The notes: a model not told the origin generated them from the letters alone. A stretch of 64,000 nt of DNA from Mycobacterium sp. URHD0025 (GCF_000426065.1 NZ_AUEQ01000008.1:62001-126000), one strand, 5' to 3'. Counted from the first letter of the stretch, positions 43,141 to 52,985 are shown. Translations and numbers: made by a program.

Positions 43141-44805
43141 ATGAGCGCGCAACAGCAGCAGAAGCTTGACGCGCTCTACGCACTCGACAATGTGCTGACC
43201 ATCAGAATCGCCATGGCGCAGGCAGATTGGGACGCGGTGCGCGCCGAGCAGCCCGCCGGTGGGATCTGTAACTTCGACTGGGACGGCGGTCCGCGCTATA
43301 CCTGGCGCAAGGCCGCCTCGGTCGAGATCTCGGGTACGGCGTTCCCTGCGCGGGCCGAATTCAGCGATGTCGGCATCAAGAAAAAATCCTTCTGCGGCTC
43401 GATCAACAGCGAAAAACCCTGTATTCACCTAGATTTCGGCAAGTTCAGCGACACCAGTGAGGAGCGGGCCGAGGATCTGTTCGGGTCGCGCTACCTGACT
43501 CTGAACAATTCGATCCAGGACTTGTCCTACATTCGCCAACCACTCGGCTACCGCCTGCTGGCGATGGCCGGGCTCCCGCATTCGAGGTGCAACTTGGCGC
43601 GCATCTTCGTGAACGGCACGCCGATCGGACAGGACTTTCCCGGGGTCGACGCGCCGGGCGTCTATGTCAATGCCGAACCGATCATGAAGCGCTACATCGA
43701 GCGCAACTTCGGCAACATGGAAGGGAACCTGTACGAAATCGAGCACAGGGATGATTTCGTCGCGGGCCGCGTGCGCCTCATCGCCACCGAGTCACTGTCG
43801 GCGTTCGACAACAAGGCAGACCTCAAGTTCGCGATCGGCCACATCGCCGACCACGGGATCGCCGGGGCCGCGGACGTGTTCGACCTCGAGCAGTTCATCC
43901 GGTTGTACGCCATGGAGTTCTTCCTCAAACACTGGGACGGCTACTCCAACAACACCAACAACACCTACGTGTACAACGACGTCACCGCCGTCGAGGCGCC
44001 CGGGGTCGGCGACATCAAGTTCAAGCTGATCCCGTGGGGCATTGACCAGACCTTGCGCACCGACCACCGGTTCAAGCTGGGTGGCGCCGCGGTGCTCGCA
44101 CGGCTGGTGCGTGCCGACGCGGCCCGCCGCGAGCAGCTGTTCGGTCAGATCCGCGCCTTCCGCGACACGATTTTCAGCCGGGAATCCCAGCAGACGGCGC
44201 TCAGGCCACTGCTGGATCAGTTGCAAGGCCTGGTGAGCGAGCTCGGTGTGCCCGATGCCGGCGCGCGGGTGGCAACTGTGCGCCAGCAGCTGCGGCTGGC
44301 CGAATCAGCCGCCTATGCGTTGACCGGGATCCCCGAGGACACCACCGTCTACCTGCTCAATGAGGAGGCCGGCGCCGCCCTGCACGCCAGCAGCAGCGAG
44401 ACGATCCCGCCCGGGGCGTCCGTACCGGAGAACTTCGAGGTCTACCACTGGCCGCTCAATGACGACAATGATCCGGCCGACCTGTGGCGGATCAATGCCG
44501 CCGAAGGTGGACGGAAATCGTTGACCAACCAAGGCTCCGGGCGCGTGCTGCACGCCAGCAACAGCCTGGCCACCGACCAGGGACACAAGTACCTCTACAC
44601 CTGCGTGCCGGCCAACGCCGACCGCGCAGAGGAGTTCGCGATCGTGCCCTCGGCATCGGTGCCGGCCGACTTTGCCTACAGCGGCTATTTCCGGCTGGTG
44701 AGCGCGCGGACCAACCTGCAGGCGACATACGGCATGGATCTCACCCCGGGTGGTCGGGCCCGGGTCCATCAGGAGTCACTCGGCTCGCGGATCTGCCTCT
44801 ACTGA
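43141..44805 (+). CDS. CotH-kinase-like protein with C-terminal beta-trefoil/ricin-like region
   Basis: A 554-residue protein. The first ~320 residues resemble the CotH atypical kinase family: CIHLDFGKF, FGSRYLTLNNSIQDLSYIRQPLGYRLL, catalytic-loop-like FLKHWDGYSNNTNNTYVYND and metal-site-like KLIPWGIDQTL, where one Asp of the common WDxD is Gly. The last ~170 residues contain repeated QW/GR-rich segments (VYLLNEEAGAALHAS, GRVLHASNS, FRLVSARTNLQATYG) like a ricin-type trefoil. CotH phosphorylates spore-coat proteins. No signal peptide is visible, unusual for this family. Confidence 0.72.
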   Translation: MSAQQQQKLDALYALDNVLTIRIAMAQADWDAVRAEQPAGGICNFDWDGGPRYTWRKAASVEISGTAFPARAEFSDVGIKKKSFCGSINSEKPCIHLDFGKFSDTSEERAEDLFGSRYLTLNNSIQDLSYIRQPLGYRLLAMAGLPHSRCNLARIFVNGTPIGQDFPGVDAPGVYVNAEPIMKRYIERNFGNMEGNLYEIEHRDDFVAGRVRLIATESLSAFDNKADLKFAIGHIADHGIAGAADVFDLEQFIRLYAMEFFLKHWDGYSNNTNNTYVYNDVTAVEAPGVGDIKFKLIPWGIDQTLRTDHRFKLGGAAVLARLVRADAARREQLFGQIRAFRDTIFSRESQQTALRPLLDQLQGLVSELGVPDAGARVATVRQQLRLAESAAYALTGIPEDTTVYLLNEEAGAALHASSSETIPPGASVPENFEVYHWPLNDDNDPADLWRINAAEGGRKSLTNQGSGRVLHASNSLATDQGHKYLYTCVPANADRAEEFAIVPSASVPADFAYSGYFRLVSARTNLQATYGMDLTPGGRARVHQESLGSRICLY

Positions 44806-44809
44806 GAAT

Positions 44810-45730
44810 TCAACCGTCGGCCACCGCGTACCCGCCGCGGTCGTCGACGATGAGGATCCGTCGTCGGCCGTTCCGGTAGAACGCGGTGCAGCCTTCCGGC
44901 TTCATCGATGCACGGAAGCGCGTCCCCGTGACCCGTAGCGCGTCGGTGCCGCGGGTCCACGTGCACAGTGCGAACGGCTCGGCTTTCTTGCTCAACGACT
45001 TGCCAAGCAGGATCAGGAACTCTGCGGAACGCTCGTCATACGAGATGTCGCGGATGCCCTGCAACGCTGCCGAATGGGGTACCCGCAGGGTCCGTGTGAC
45101 CGGGGCGCCCAGGGAGCTGGTGCTCCAGGCGGCAGTGCCGGTATGCACGGAAACCTCGACGATCGTCACCTGTCCGGGCTGCGCAGGTCCCCGCACGCCG
45201 AACACCAGCGTGCCGGCGCCCGGATCCCATGCCAGACCTTCCATGTTGAGCCCGCCGTCATCGGGTTCGCATGTGGCTGCGGTCGCCAGGGTGGGCGCAT
45301 GCGTCAGCAGCCAGGACCGGAAACCTGTCATCGGTTCGGCTCGCAGGTCACCGGAGTCGGTATAGGTGATGCGGACCAGCCCGTCATTTACCCGCGAGCC
45401 CGATACGGACAAGGACGATGCCGCGACGAGGTATGTTCGGCCGTCTGCGTCGACGCGCGTCAAACCCTCGGGATCGCCGAGCTGTTGCTCCGTCACTCCG
45501 GCCAGATTGCGTCGCTTGATCCCTTCCGATTTGCCGCTGTCGGGATCCAGGGCGAGCTCGAAAACCGCTGTGGCATCGTGATTGTCGATGAAGACGAACC
45601 GGTCCGGTGCCACCTGCACGACTCCGGATGCATTGAATACCACCCCGTCGTTGCGCTCACCGAACGGTTGGGACTTGATCCGTCTGTGGTCCCCGAACAG
45701 CTCCCACGACATCTTGAGGGACCCGGCCAT
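44810..45730 (-). CDS. DUF3616-like beta-propeller protein
   Basis: A 306-residue soluble protein with propeller-like repeats. FVFIDNHDATAVFELALD, DPEGLTRVDADGRTYLVAASSLS, NMEGLAWDPGAGTLVFGVRGP and IRDISYDERSAEFLILLG follow the DUF3616/esterase-like phytase pattern (D-EGL and N-EGLAWDP). No enzymatic motif identified. Convergent with the CotH-like gene (4-base gap). Confidence 0.68.
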   Translation of the reverse strand: MAGSLKMSWELFGDHRRIKSQPFGERNDGVVFNASGVVQVAPDRFVFIDNHDATAVFELALDPDSGKSEGIKRRNLAGVTEQQLGDPEGLTRVDADGRTYLVAASSLSVSGSRVNDGLVRITYTDSGDLRAEPMTGFRSWLLTHAPTLATAATCEPDDGGLNMEGLAWDPGAGTLVFGVRGPAQPGQVTIVEVSVHTGTAAWSTSSLGAPVTRTLRVPHSAALQGIRDISYDERSAEFLILLGKSLSKKAEPFALCTWTRGTDALRVTGTRFRASMKPEGCTAFYRNGRRRILIVDDRGGYAVADG

Positions 45731-45842
45731 GTGGCGATGCTAAGCCGGTGGCGCCCGCCGTACCCCGAAATCCCGCCCTAATCGGTTTCGCGACGATAGC
45801 GTGGGGACTCGTCGTTTCAAACCCTGGATAGGAGCCGCAGCG

Positions 45843-47321
45843 ATGAGAGCCGAATCCACGTCGGGCGAGGGCATCGCCGGAGTCATCCGGTCCCCGCAAC
45901 GGCTGATGGCCGCCGTCGTGGCGTTGATGGTCGGGCTGTTCGGGGCCGCGATGCTGGCTCCGGCCCGCGCTGCCGCCGATGGCGAGACCTACGTCGTCGC
46001 CACCGACATCACCTTCGCGCCGTTCGAATTTCAAGATGTGGACGGAAAATTCGTCGGCATCGACATCGACCTCATCAAGGAGATCGCGGCGAACCAGAAG
46101 TTCGACGTCACGATCAAGCCGCTGGGCTTCGATGCCGCGCTGCAGGCCGTTCAGGCCAATCAGGCCGACGGCGTGATCGCCGGCATGTCGATCACCGACG
46201 AGCGCAAGAAGGTGTTCGACTTCTCCGACCCGTACTTCGAATCCGGCGTGCAGATGGCGGTGCTGGCCGCCAACGAGGACATCAAGTCCTACGCCGACCT
46301 CAAGGGCAAGCGGGTCGCCGTCAAGAACGGCACCCAGGGTGCCGAATTCGCCGCGTCGATCAAGGACAAGTACGGCTTCCAGATCGTCTCGTTCGCGGAT
46401 TCGGCCTCGATGTTCGAGGAAGTCAAGACCGGTAACTCCGTGGCCGTCTTCGAGGACTATCCGGTGCTCGCGTATGGCATCCAGCAGGGCAACGGGTTCA
46501 AGACCGTGACGCCGAAGGAGAAGGGCTCCAGCTACGGCTTCGCGGTCAACAAAGGGCGAAACGCCGAACTGCTGACAAAGTTCAACGCCGGCCTCAAGGA
46601 ACTCAAGGACTCCGGCCGGTACGACGAGATCGTCGAGAAGTACCTCGGCGAAGGCGCCACGGTGTCCGACAACTCCTTCGCCGGACTGCTCAAGAGCACG
46701 TTCCCGTTCCTGATGACCGGCCTGAAGATGACGCTGATCCTGACGGTGGTGTCGATCGCCATCGCGCTGGTGCTCGGCGTCATCTTCGGGCTCTTCCGGG
46801 TGTCACGGTCGATTGTGTTGCGGGGCATCGGTACGACCTTCGTCGACATCTTCCGTGGCACGCCGCTGCTGGTGCAGGCCTTCTTCATCTATTTCGGCAT
46901 TCCGACGGCACTGGGCTTCCAGATGTCGGCGCTGACCGCGGGCATCATCACGCTGTCGCTCAACGCCGGGGCCTACATGACCGAGATCGTCCGAGGCGGA
47001 ATCCAGTCGGTGGACAAGGGCCAGATGGAGGCGGCGCGCAGCCTCGGTATCGGGTACCTACCGGCGATGCGAAAAGTCATTCTGCCGCAGGCCATTCGGA
47101 CCATGATCCCGTCGTACATCAACCAGTTCGTCATCACCCTCAAGGACACTTCGATCCTGTCGGTGATCGGTATCGCCGAGCTGACCCAGACCGGGCGGCT
47201 GATCATCGCCCGCAACTACCAGTCGTTCACCATGTGGCTGATCATCGGCATCATCTACTTCATTGTCATCATGGCGTTGACGAAACTTTCTGATCGGCTT
47301 GAGAAGAGGCTCGTGAAATGA
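45843..47321 (+). CDS. Polar amino-acid ABC importer: fused substrate-binding protein and permease
   Basis: A 492-residue fusion. A signal/anchor ([23 protein letters not shown]) leads into a periplasmic-binding-type domain ([16 protein letters not shown]..., family 3 solute-binding, ~45-275), then a HisM/GlnP-type permease (~290-490) with the EAA loop [24 protein letters not shown]. Substrates are likely glutamine, glutamate or another polar amino acid. ATG 45843 follows GGATAGGAG. It overlaps the ATPase gene by four bases, forming a complete importer. Confidence 0.9.
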   Translation: MRAESTSGEGIAGVIRSPQRLMAAVVALMVGLFGAAMLAPARAAADGETYVVATDITFAPFEFQDVDGKFVGIDIDLIKEIAANQKFDVTIKPLGFDAALQAVQANQADGVIAGMSITDERKKVFDFSDPYFESGVQMAVLAANEDIKSYADLKGKRVAVKNGTQGAEFAASIKDKYGFQIVSFADSASMFEEVKTGNSVAVFEDYPVLAYGIQQGNGFKTVTPKEKGSSYGFAVNKGRNAELLTKFNAGLKELKDSGRYDEIVEKYLGEGATVSDNSFAGLLKSTFPFLMTGLKMTLILTVVSIAIALVLGVIFGLFRVSRSIVLRGIGTTFVDIFRGTPLLVQAFFIYFGIPTALGFQMSALTAGIITLSLNAGAYMTEIVRGGIQSVDKGQMEAARSLGIGYLPAMRKVILPQAIRTMIPSYINQFVITLKDTSILSVIGIAELTQTGRLIIARNYQSFTMWLIIGIIYFIVIMALTKLSDRLEKRLVK

Positions 47322-48091
47322 CCCAGCTGGTACCGGAAGCCGCGGCCGCCGAGCCCGAGGGCACGGTCAAGATCCGCATCGAAGGCCTGAAGAAATCCTT
47401 CGGCGATCTGGTGGTGCTCGACGGCATCGACACCACGGTCAGCAAGGGCGAGGTGGTCTGCGTCATCGGACCGTCAGGCTCCGGCAAGTCGACCTTTCTG
47501 CGGTGTCTCAACAAGCTGGAGGACATCACTGCGGGCAAGGTCACCGTCGACGGATTCGACCTCACCGACCGGAAAGTGGACCTGGACAAGGTCCGTCAGC
47601 ACATCGGCATGGTGTTCCAGCACTTCAACCTGTTCCCGCACATGACGGTGATCGACAACGTGACGCTGGCCCCGCTGCTGACCAAGAAGATGAACAAGGC
47701 CGCCGCCGAGAAGCGGGCCATGGAGCTGCTGACCCAGGTGGGGCTGGCGGAGAAGGCCAAGGTCAAGCCCGCCACGTTGTCCGGCGGTCAGAAGCAGCGC
47801 GTCGCCATCGCCCGGGCCCTGGCGATGAACCCGTCGATCATGTTGTTCGACGAGGCCACCAGCGCGCTGGACCCCGAGATGGTCGGCGACGTGCTGCAGG
47901 TGCTGCGCGATCTGGCCGAAGGTGGCATGACGATGGTGGTCGTCACCCACGAGATGGGTTTCGCCCGCGAGGTGGCCTCTCGGGTGATCTTCATGGCCGA
48001 CGGCAACATCGTCGAGGACGACTCCCCGGCTGCGGTATTCGACAACCCGAAACATCCTCGGCTGCAGGAATTTCTGTCGAAGGTGCTGTAG
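47318..48091 (+). CDS. Polar amino-acid ABC importer ATP-binding protein (GlnQ-like)
   Basis: A 257-residue ATPase with Walker [29 protein letters not shown]-loop, signature [15 protein letters not shown], Walker [17 protein letters not shown] and switch [14 protein letters not shown], typical of the HisP/GlnQ clade (QHFNLFPH). Coupled by a four-base overlap to the binding-protein/permease fusion. Function: energising uptake of a polar amino acid. Confidence 0.92.
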   Translation: MTQLVPEAAAAEPEGTVKIRIEGLKKSFGDLVVLDGIDTTVSKGEVVCVIGPSGSGKSTFLRCLNKLEDITAGKVTVDGFDLTDRKVDLDKVRQHIGMVFQHFNLFPHMTVIDNVTLAPLLTKKMNKAAAEKRAMELLTQVGLAEKAKVKPATLSGGQKQRVAIARALAMNPSIMLFDEATSALDPEMVGDVLQVLRDLAEGGMTMVVVTHEMGFAREVASRVIFMADGNIVEDDSPAAVFDNPKHPRLQEFLSKVL

Positions 48092-48094
48092 CGC

Positions 48095-48697
48095 CTACTT
48101 CACGAAGAGCCCGTCGACCAGTGCTCGGGCCACCGCGCCGGCATCGCGACGGGCCGCGGCGGGATCGTCGGCGCTCGCGATCAGCAGGGCCGCCTCGTCC
48201 AGCGCGCCGATGAGCATCGACGCGAGCGTGTCCACCGGAAGGCCGGGCAGCTCACCCTCCTCGACCGCGCTGCGGATGCCGTCGCGCAAGGCGCCGAGGT
48301 AATTGCGGTTGTCGATCTCGCGCATCTGCGCGAATCCCAGTGCAGCCGGCGCCTGCAGCACGCTGATCCGGGCGACGGTGGGGTCCAGGCAGCCGTCGAG
48401 GAACTCTTCGATCCCGGCCTCGAGCTGCGCTCTGCTGCTGTCGTGGGCCAGGGCTGCCGGTAGTACCCGCGCAGCCAGTTGGCCCTCGACGTCCTCGTAG
48501 ACCGCCCGGAACACCGCCTCCTTGGTGGGGAAGTGGTAGTACAGCGCGTTGCGGGTGACGGCTGCGACGCGCGCGATGTCCCCGGTGGAAACCGCCGCGT
48601 AGCCGCGTACGACGAACAGCGAGCGGGCGGCCGCGATCAGTGCCGCTCGGGTCGCCTCACTGCGCTGTTCTCGGCCGTCGCGGGGATCGTCGCTCAT
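48095..48697 (-). CDS. TetR family regulator (paralogous to the one at 60603)
   Basis: A 200-residue regulator with N-terminal HTH (SEATRAALIAAARSLFVVRGYAAVSTGDIARVAAVTRNALYYHFPTKEAVF) and a C-terminal domain sharing the ending pattern LIGALDEAALLIASADDPAAARRD with the second TetR of this window. It is divergent from an alpha/beta hydrolase gene, and the ~100-base gap contains ATACAG-T-CTGTAT (48751-48763), a likely operator. It ends three bases after the GlnQ-like gene on the opposite strand. Confidence 0.88.
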   Translation of the reverse strand: MSDDPRDGREQRSEATRAALIAAARSLFVVRGYAAVSTGDIARVAAVTRNALYYHFPTKEAVFRAVYEDVEGQLAARVLPAALAHDSSRAQLEAGIEEFLDGCLDPTVARISVLQAPAALGFAQMREIDNRNYLGALRDGIRSAVEEGELPGLPVDTLASMLIGALDEAALLIASADDPAAARRDAGAVARALVDGLFVK

Positions 48698-48750
48698 CGG
48701 AAAATTTTAACAAGCTGTATGTATTGATGTTCACGGCTTGATGTGTTTGC

Positions 48751-48763
48751 ATACAGTCTGTAT
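48751..48763. promoter_or_regulatory. Palindrome ATACAG-T-CTGTAT, putative TetR operator
   Basis: A perfect 6-bp inverted repeat about a single T, in the AT-rich gap between the divergent TetR and hydrolase genes. A further CTGTAT half-site is at 48715-48720. The core ACAGTCTGT resembles ACAGTGTGT in the gap of the paralogous TetR/hydrolase pair (60566-60586). Confidence 0.6.
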
Positions 48764-48799
48764 TGATTGTCCTGTGCTCGTGGCGAGAGGACACAGCAG

Positions 48800-49654
48800 A
48801 TGAACACGCTCAGCTCCCGGCGGATGGTCCCGCTGCCCTGCGGGCCGGTCGGCGTTCGTGAACACGGCAGCGGGAGGCCGGTGATGCTGTTGCACGGCCT
48901 GGTGGCCAACGGACTGGTCTGGCGCCATGTGGTCGACGGCCTCGGCGGCGGGTTCCACTGCATCGCACCCGATCTGGCCCTCGGGTCGCACAGTCCCGCC
49001 CTACCCGGCGCCGATCTGACCCTGCCCGGTCTGGCCCGCACCGTCATCGATCTGCTCGACGCCCTCGGGTTGGAGCAGGCGGTGCTCGTCGGCAACGGCT
49101 ACGGCGGCGACATCGCCCAGGTCGTCGCGGCCGAGCACCCACAGCGGGTCGAGGCGCTGGTGCTCGTCGCAACCAATGCGTTCGACTCCGACCCGTGGCC
49201 GGTCAAGGTGCTCGCCCGGCTCGCCTCGCTGCCTGGCGCCGCGCTGTTGCAGTCGGCCGTCATCGGACTGAAACCCGTGCAACGGCTGCGGATCACCTAC
49301 GGCGGTGCGACCAAGCGTCCGATCCCGGCGGACGTCATGGCCGAGTATCTGCGACCGCTGCGCAAAGATCCGTTGGTGCGCAAGGATTTCCGGCGGTTCC
49401 TCGACGGGCTCTCTCCGGCCTATCTGGCGAGGTACTCACCACGATTGGCCGACTACCACCGCCCGGCCATGGTCATCTGGCCGCGGGAGGAGCGTTACTT
49501 CCCCGCCGAGGGCGCGTCACGGCTGGCGCACACGCTGCCGCAGGGCGCACTTGAGTTCATCGACGATTCCTATGCCTGGGCGCCGGAAGACAACCCGGCA
49601 CCGCTGGTGGCCCTGTTGCGCGATTTCGTGGGGCGCCTGGACCGCCCGTCCTGA
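48800..49654 (+). CDS. Alpha/beta-hydrolase fold protein lacking the usual nucleophile
   Basis: A 284-residue protein of the epoxide-hydrolase/haloalkane-dehalogenase type: VMLLHGLVANGLVWRHVV (oxyanion HG), DLLDALGLEQAVLVGNGYGGDIAQ (elbow 98-103), and IDDSYAWAPEDNPAPL at the end. The nucleophile position of the G-x-Nuc-x-G elbow is Gly100, and the usual catalytic His is not evident, so it may be non-catalytic or use another mechanism. The paralogue at 59704-60540 has Asp there. Divergent from a TetR gene and probably repressed by it. Confidence 0.82.
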   Translation: MNTLSSRRMVPLPCGPVGVREHGSGRPVMLLHGLVANGLVWRHVVDGLGGGFHCIAPDLALGSHSPALPGADLTLPGLARTVIDLLDALGLEQAVLVGNGYGGDIAQVVAAEHPQRVEALVLVATNAFDSDPWPVKVLARLASLPGAALLQSAVIGLKPVQRLRITYGGATKRPIPADVMAEYLRPLRKDPLVRKDFRRFLDGLSPAYLARYSPRLADYHRPAMVIWPREERYFPAEGASRLAHTLPQGALEFIDDSYAWAPEDNPAPLVALLRDFVGRLDRPS

Positions 49655-49659
49655 ACCGG

Positions 49660-50346
49660 TCAGCCCTGCTCGACCACGTTGGACTGACCCGAGTTCGCCA
49701 CGTCGGGTTGCCCGGTGTGGAAGGTGACCCGGTTGTCGAATCCGGATACCCCGATGGATTCGACGGAGTCGACCGTGATGGTGTTCTCGATGCCGGACAC
49801 GATCACCGCTGTGCAGTGGCCGGTGATCTCCAGCTTGTTCCGCATGCCGCTGACGGTGACGGTGTTTTCCCGGCATTCGATGGTCCGGTTCTCGCCCACG
49901 CCCGCGACCATCACCGTCTCTCCGGCCGGAATCTGTGTCGGCCCAACCGGTCCGGGGAACGGCACCTCGGCGATGGTGGTCTGCCGGATGGTGGTCGACT
50001 GGCTGTCGGTGATCGTGTCGGTGTCAGTGCCGGCTGTCTCCGAGCCACCGAACGTCAGATACGCCGTCACGAGACCGCCGACCAGCAGGGCGAGCGCGAG
50101 TACACCGAACATCAAGAACAGCGGCGCACCGTTCGACCTGCGTTGCGGCCGCGGTGCTGCCGGATACGGCTCGTAGCCGGGCCACGGTGCCGGTGGTCCC
50201 GGGGGTGGTGGCGGGAAGGAGTTCGAATGTGTCCACGGCTGCGGACCGGCGGAAACCCCGGTGCCGAGCTCTGACGTGCGGGCGGCATCGGCGAGCGGGC
50301 GCTCGAGTTCCCGGATGCGGGCCTCGGGATCGTCCTTCGGGTCCAT
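49660..50346 (-). CDS. DUF3060 membrane protein
   Basis: A 228-residue protein: MDPKDDPEARIRELERPLADAARTSELG start (a recurring mycobacterial head), a Pro-rich cytoplasmic segment, one transmembrane helix (LFLMFGVLALALLVGGLVTAYL), and an outer beta-helical DUF3060 domain (ENTVTVSGMRNKLEITGHC, VIVSGIENTITVDS, IGVSGFDNRVTFHTG). Function unknown; probably a surface beta-solenoid. ATG 50346 fits the conserved start. Confidence 0.8.
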   Translation of the reverse strand: MDPKDDPEARIRELERPLADAARTSELGTGVSAGPQPWTHSNSFPPPPPGPPAPWPGYEPYPAAPRPQRRSNGAPLFLMFGVLALALLVGGLVTAYLTFGGSETAGTDTDTITDSQSTTIRQTTIAEVPFPGPVGPTQIPAGETVMVAGVGENRTIECRENTVTVSGMRNKLEITGHCTAVIVSGIENTITVDSVESIGVSGFDNRVTFHTGQPDVANSGQSNVVEQG

Positions 50347-50589
50347 GCGCAGATGCTCGCACATCGACCGGCGGTGCGGGTGGGAAGTGACTGGGCCGCT
50401 GCGCAACTGCATTTGCTGACAACCGTGTTCGCGAACCGTGTCATGCGCCTGCGCGCAGGTGACGTGCCGGTGAGCAAATTACTTGATGCATAACCGATCT
50501 GATCGGACAATCGCGTTCCGGGCGATGTCGGCGGCCGGGCGTAGGCTTGTTGGCGCAGACGGTTTGCTGCACGACGAAAAGGAATCTCA

Positions 50590-51429
50590 GTGCCTCAGAC
50601 GGGACGATGGACCGGTGACCCGGTCTGGCTGGCCGATGTACTTCGGGCAGAAGGTGTCAGCCTTGTCGAGTATCCCGGCTGGCGTACCCGCGGGCACGGC
50701 GATTTCAAGGACATCCGCGGGGTGATGGTGCACCACACCGGATCGGATACGGCCACGGCCGCCTCGATCGCCAATGGCCGCCCGGATCTTCCGGGCCCGT
50801 TGTCGCAGTTGCACATCGCGCGCGACGGCACGGTGACCGTCGTGGCGCTCGGGGTGGCGTGGCACGCCGGGGTCGGCCAGTATCCGTGGCTGCCGACGAA
50901 CATGGGCAACTGGCACATGATCGGTATCGAATGTGCCAACAGCGGTACCAGTCCCACCGCGCCGCACCGCAAGAACTGGCCCGACGCACAGTATTTCGCG
51001 CTGGTGCGGTGTTGCGCAGCGATCAATCGCCGGTTGGCGCAGACCTCCCAACGCACCATCGGGCACAAGGAGTATGCGGGTCGCGCGCAAGGCAAGTGGG
51101 ATCCGGGCGCCATCGACATGGACATCCTGCGCGCCGACATCCAGGCGCAGATCGGCGACATCGCGAATCCGGCGCCGACGCCCCGTCCGCCGGTGCCGGT
51201 GGGGCAGTACACCGACACCCTGCTTTTCGCGCCGATGGAGGGCCCGGAGGTCGCCCGGCTGCAGCGCCGGCTCAAGGCGGCCTATGCGGCGTATGCGGGC
51301 GATCTTGAGGTCGACGGCGTGTTCGGTCCGCGGACCGAGGCGGCCGTGAAGGAATTCCAGCGCCGCACGCCCGGCCTCAAGGTCGACGGAATCGTCGGTC
51401 CCGCCACAGCTGCCGCGCTGCGGCTCTGA
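50590..51429 (+). CDS. N-acetylmuramoyl-L-alanine amidase with peptidoglycan-binding domain
   Basis: A 279-residue amidase_2-type enzyme: zinc-ligand regions VMVHHTGS (His), LHIARDG, AWHAGVG (His) and IGHKEYAGRAQGKWDPG (His, Lys-type), then a C-terminal peptidoglycan-binding domain (VARLQRRLKAAY...DGVFGPRTEAAVKEFQRRTPGLKVDGIVGPAT). This is the layout of mycobacteriophage-like lysins and host amidases. No signal peptide is visible, and no phage genes are nearby, so I favour a host gene of phage-like ancestry. GTG start at 50590. Confidence 0.88.
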   Translation: MPQTGRWTGDPVWLADVLRAEGVSLVEYPGWRTRGHGDFKDIRGVMVHHTGSDTATAASIANGRPDLPGPLSQLHIARDGTVTVVALGVAWHAGVGQYPWLPTNMGNWHMIGIECANSGTSPTAPHRKNWPDAQYFALVRCCAAINRRLAQTSQRTIGHKEYAGRAQGKWDPGAIDMDILRADIQAQIGDIANPAPTPRPPVPVGQYTDTLLFAPMEGPEVARLQRRLKAAYAAYAGDLEVDGVFGPRTEAAVKEFQRRTPGLKVDGIVGPATAAALRL

Positions 51430-51886
51430 CCGGTGTCCGGCCAGTTGCTGTCGGTAGCGAACTCGCCATCCGGGACGGCTCAACTTTCACATCGGTAACA
51501 CATTTACGGCATTTCTGCCCGCCTTCGCGCATTGACGCCGCAGAAAGTTTGCTGGCGTGTCGCGGTGTGATCTACGGCTCACTTTTGCCGGAGATGGTAA
51601 GAATTGCTGTTGACGGCGCTGCTGTGCATGAAATGCGCCATGCCTCGCCGATGCTGAGAAATGCCTGGTAACAAGCATTTAATCGAATGCGACGAAAAGG
51701 TAACGAGTCGATAACGAAGAATTTCTTAAGCGCATTCTGAGAGAGAATTGATGAGTGCCGCGTATTCGCTGCGAACTCGTCCAGGACCTGTCGGTTTGGT
51801 CGCTAGACTCGATGCAACCGCGCCACTCCCGGCGCAGATCGACTTGAAATCTAGAGCCGGTGAAAGCCTTGCCGGCGGAGGTGCCG
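51430..51886. other. AT-rich intergenic region
   Basis: About 460 bases without a supported gene. The right part (about 51640-51760) is markedly poorer in G+C than the rest of the window (runs such as AAGAATTTCTTAAGC), and contains GTAACGA and GATAACGA spaced by a few bases. It probably holds the promoter of the beta-propeller gene; a nucleoid-protein (Lsr2-type) site is possible. Confidence 0.4.
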
Positions 51887-52984
51887 ATGACCATGGCAAA
51901 CAACTTCTTGCGCGCGCTGACTGAAGCGCTGCGCCCTGGCCGCCATGACCGTGCCATCGACGACACGTCGGCGCGCGGCGTCGCATTCGACGGTGCGCTC
52001 GACGACATCGACGTGGCCGGCCTGGTCGAGGTCGGACGTGGCCCGCTGGGCGACATCGCCGTGGACCCCGACCGCGAGACCGCGGTGGTCACCAACGCCG
52101 CGGCGCAGAGCCTCACTGTGATCAACCCCCACACCATGGGCGTGGTGGGTTCGGTTCGCCTGGCCGGAGACCCTTTCGCCGTCGTCGTCGCCGATGACCG
52201 CGCCTACGTGAGCGTCGCCACCGCAGGACACGACTCGATCGTGACGGTCGACACCATCACCGGCGCGGTGCTCAACGAGTACCCGCTGGCCTTCGGCGTC
52301 ACGGCGCTGGCCATCAGCCCGGACGGCAAGCGGGTGTTCGCCGGTCGCGCCGGCCACGACCGCATCGACATCGCCGTCATCGACACCACCGCCGAGCGCG
52401 TGGGCACCATCGACATCGCCACCGGCTCGGGCGTCAACCTGGACGCCCTGGAGATCGACCCGACCGGCAAGCGCCTGTACGTCGCCACCTCCGACTTCCG
52501 CGGCAGCCGGCTGGTCATCGTGAACACCGAAACCGCACAGGCGCAGGCCACCGTGTGGATCGGTGCACCGATCCGCGACATCGCGATCGCCGACGGCATC
52601 GCCTACGTGCTGACCTCCGACCTGGAGCACCGCGGTGTGGTGCACACCGTCGACCTGTCCGCCGGAACCGTGGTGGACGCGGTCGAGGTCGGTGCAGCGC
52701 CCACCCAGCTGGTACTGAGCCCCGACGCCACCCGCGCCTACCTGGTCGACTACGACCGCGTCGTCGTGTGGTGCACGCTGACCAGCCAGATCCAGGGCAG
52801 TGTCGACGTGCACGCGCAGCCCTCCGCTGTCGCCATGCGGGCCGACGGCACCGGGCTCTACATCGCCGACTACGCCGGCCAGGTCAACATCTTCGACGTC
52901 GCGGAGTCCCTGTACTCGCAGCTGGCCTCCGTGGATGCGGTGGAGATGCACCAGCTTCCCGCCCTGGAGCCGGCTGGCGCCTGA
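51887..52984 (+). CDS. YncE-like seven-bladed beta-propeller protein
   Basis: A ~365-residue soluble protein of tandem propeller repeats: LGDIAVDPDRETAVVTNAAAQSLTVINPHTMGVV, PFAVVVADDRAYVSVATAGHDSIVTVDTITGAV, ALAISPDGKRVFAGRAGHDRIDIAVIDT and so on, each ending in a VID/VNT turn. Similar proteins are surface-binding or scaffold proteins; no catalytic motif is present. Start could be ATG 51887 or 51893; GGCGGAGGT precedes the first. No signal peptide. Confidence 0.8.
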   Translation: MTMANNFLRALTEALRPGRHDRAIDDTSARGVAFDGALDDIDVAGLVEVGRGPLGDIAVDPDRETAVVTNAAAQSLTVINPHTMGVVGSVRLAGDPFAVVVADDRAYVSVATAGHDSIVTVDTITGAVLNEYPLAFGVTALAISPDGKRVFAGRAGHDRIDIAVIDTTAERVGTIDIATGSGVNLDALEIDPTGKRLYVATSDFRGSRLVIVNTETAQAQATVWIGAPIRDIAIADGIAYVLTSDLEHRGVVHTVDLSAGTVVDAVEVGAAPTQLVLSPDATRAYLVDYDRVVVWCTLTSQIQGSVDVHAQPSAVAMRADGTGLYIADYAGQVNIFDVAESLYSQLASVDAVEMHQLPALEPAGA

Positions 52985-52985
52985 T

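Noticed and set aside
50590..51429. Amidase as evidence of a prophage
   Set aside because: No integrase, holin, capsid or tail genes nearby; a lone amidase with PG-binding domain is compatible with a host gene.
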